Part shown: positions 6,210-7,144 of the stretch, in pieces
Layout of the letters: each line of letters starts with the position of its first letter
Numbering within the stretch: the stretch's first letter is position 1
Source: Actinomycetota bacterium
GTDB taxonomy: Bacteria; Acidobacteriota; Blastocatellia; Chloracidobacteriales; Chloracidobacteriaceae
Direction of reading: 5' to 3'
DNA: 7,144 nt
NCBI GenBank assembly: GCA_013298335.1
Contig: JAAFHI010000160.1
Span: forward strand, 1-7,144
The notes under the pieces: generated by a model
Databases searched by the model: none
What the model was told of the DNA's origin: nothing
The model's input: only the letters and a program-made list of their open reading frames with translations
Made by a program: the position numbers and the translations under genes

Positions 6210-6761
6210 CTAAACGATGAAAAGCATCATCCCGTGGCCGCGTTCCGCTGCGGCGGCGTAGTGCTCGCGGACACTCCGGAATGTGTCGATCAGGTCTTCC
6301 AGGCGCTGTTCGGGGTCGCGCGACCAGTTGCCGGGATACAGATTGAGGGATTCCATCCGCGCCGGATTGAAACGTGACCGAAGCGTTTCTTCAGAAAGAA
6401 CGGATAACGCCTCCGCAACGGTTTTTGTGTAAATCGGCGACAAAAGCTGGCCGCCGTAATTGCCGACCTCTTCAAGCGGGATGACGTCCCAGTCGTCCGG
6501 TTCTTCGGTTTCTTCGGACTCCCCGGACGCTTCAAATGATTCTTCGGGTTCGCCGCCGAAGAAGACGGCATCCGCCAGCGGGCCGTTCCCGCCGGACTCC
6601 CTTCCCGTGAGGAGAAAATGAAGTCCGTGCCAGTTTTTGCCGATATCGAGGATCTCAATCCCGGAAGGTGACTGGAGAAGGACCTCCGCCGCGGTTTCAT
6701 CCTGCTCGATACGGCTGATCCAGTCAGCCGGGACCGACCACAATCTTCCATTCATGCTCAT
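6210..6761 (-). CDS. DUF1877 (YfbM-like) family protein
   Basis: The 183-residue soluble protein has the layout of DUF1877, the family of Escherichia coli YfbM, whose biochemical role is not established. Features seen are the MSMNGRLWSVP start, LDIGKNWHGLHFLLTG at 38-53 (the family's conserved D-K-WHGLHFLLTG block), FFGGEP at 67-72, then LLSPIYTKTVAEAL (106-119), SEETLRSRFNP (123-133), LYPGNW (141-146), and a C-terminal helix with HYAAAAERGHGMML (167-180). Residues 70-91 are very acidic (many Glu/Asp plus Ser) and appear to lengthen the loop after GGEP. The start at 6761 is supported by AAGGGG 9 nt upstream; Met3 is the alternative. There is no signal peptide or membrane segment. It lies 42 bp downstream of a pilin-like gene on the same strand with no terminator visible between them, so co-transcription is possible. 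Family assignment is from recalled motifs, not a search. Confidence 0.85.
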   Translation of the reverse strand: MSMNGRLWSVPADWISRIEQDETAAEVLLQSPSGIEILDIGKNWHGLHFLLTGRESGGNGPLADAVFFGGEPEESFEASGESEETEEPDDWDVIPLEEVGNYGGQLLSPIYTKTVAEALSVLSEETLRSRFNPARMESLNLYPGNWSRDPEQRLEDLIDTFRSVREHYAAAAERGHGMMLFIV

Positions 6762-6770
6762 TTGAATATT

Positions 6771-6776
6771 CCCCTT
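6771..6776 (-). promoter_or_regulatory. Ribosome binding site of the DUF1877 gene
   Basis: AAGGGG on the minus strand is followed by a 9-nt spacer and the ATG at 6761. It fixes the start at Met1 rather than the ATG two codons later, which would leave a 15-nt spacer. Confidence 0.6.
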
Positions 6777-6803
6777 CGGAGAAAATCGTTCGTCGCCCCG
6801 GCT

Positions 6804-7144
6804 TCACTCTTTAATCGGCTCGCTGGTTGCCGTCGCGGGCACGTCCGGGCGACCCGAATGCCGGATAATCCCTGTTTCATCAATGAAATAGCAGTCATCT
6901 CCAGTCCGACTGATTCCTTTCGCGCTGGCTGGAAAAGCTGTCATTGAGTAGCGCGCCGGCGAGGTTGGGGTTTTTGCCACAGTCACGATTGGGCCGAGCA
7001 GATAGCCGCTTTTCGGGGTTGTTTGCGCGTTGACCATGGTTGAATCGAGCAGGCCGACTTCGGTGGACGCTGTGCCTCCGCCGAGAACGGCCAGATTCGA
7101 GGTGTAATTTCCGTTTCCGATGCCCGATTCGTAGACCGCCTGCG
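6804..7144 (-). CDS. Type IV pilin/pseudopilin-like protein, C-terminal part (5' end outside window)
   Basis: The frame is open from the right edge to a TGA at 6804-6806, giving 112 visible residues of a longer protein whose N-terminus lies beyond the window. The Met at 7037 is internal: the 35 codons before it are open and protein-like (QAVYESGIGNGNYTSNLAVLG and onward). The order of features is that of type IV pilin-like and GspG-like globular domains: aromatic residue with E.G.GNYTSNLAVLG, then a segment leading to LLDS, then KSGYLLGP (visible residues 44-51), then a C-terminal hairpin GDDCYFIDETGIIRHSG (81-97). That end is common in prepilin-like proteins of Acidobacteriota and related phyla. 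The prepilin cleavage site and hydrophobic helix, needed to prove the call, are not in view. A Pro/Thr-rich tail of about 15 residues ends the protein. Role in pili, secretion or surface assembly cannot be decided. Confidence 0.68.
   Translation of the reverse strand, partial: QAVYESGIGNGNYTSNLAVLGGGTASTEVGLLDSTMVNAQTTPKSGYLLGPIVTVAKTPTSPARYSMTAFPASAKGISRTGDDCYFIDETGIIRHSGRPDVPATATSEPIKE

Noticed and set aside
4494..6377. Plus-strand open frame of 627 codons opposite nuoN
   Set aside because: It is antisense to a clear nuoN, very rich in Arg, His, Gln and Glu without any fold-like pattern, and extends into the spacer and DUF1877 gene. It is the usual by-product of high GC codon use on the other strand.

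Overview
The window is GC-rich bacterial chromosome with dense protein genes, long spurious antisense ORFs and low-complexity spacers made of 7-bp repeats. No rRNA, tRNA, CRISPR array, insertion sequence or phage gene was seen. Gene content (propeller-type sensor fused to a Ser/Thr kinase, complex I subunit N, a pseudopilin-like tail) would fit Acidobacteriota or a similar Gram-negative phylum. That placement is a low-confidence inference, because no taxonomic marker gene is present.

Layout. Positions 1-330 are a spacer with no supportable gene. It holds a short GC hairpin (64-88) and two arms of GGGTTTT/GGGTTCT heptamers in inverted orientation (about 146-294). From 331 to 4053 (+) runs a 1240-residue membrane sensor: signal peptide, about 14 propeller motifs, Y_Y_Y domain, one membrane helix, coiled coil, and a complete Hanks-type Ser/Thr kinase. 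From 4051 to 4164 a CAGTAGT heptamer array with inverted ends separates this gene from the convergent minus-strand genes and supplies stop codons to both sides. On the minus strand follow nuoN (4476-5966) and, 9 bp downstream of it, a single-domain rhodanese (4158-4466). A 243-bp spacer (5967-6209) precedes a DUF1877/YfbM-like gene (6210-6761). The 3' end of a type IV pilin/pseudopilin-like gene (6804 to the right edge) lies 42 bp upstream of that gene.

How the genes fit together. nuoN and the rhodanese gene look co-transcribed, and the pilin-like and DUF1877 genes may be as well. The sensor kinase is a stand-alone unit facing them. The most interesting object is the sensor kinase: it has the extracytoplasmic and linker layout of propeller/Y_Y_Y hybrid histidine kinases, but a Ser/Thr kinase occupies the output position. 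The two heptamer elements flanking it, of different sequence but the same period and inverted layout, are the second point worth attention.
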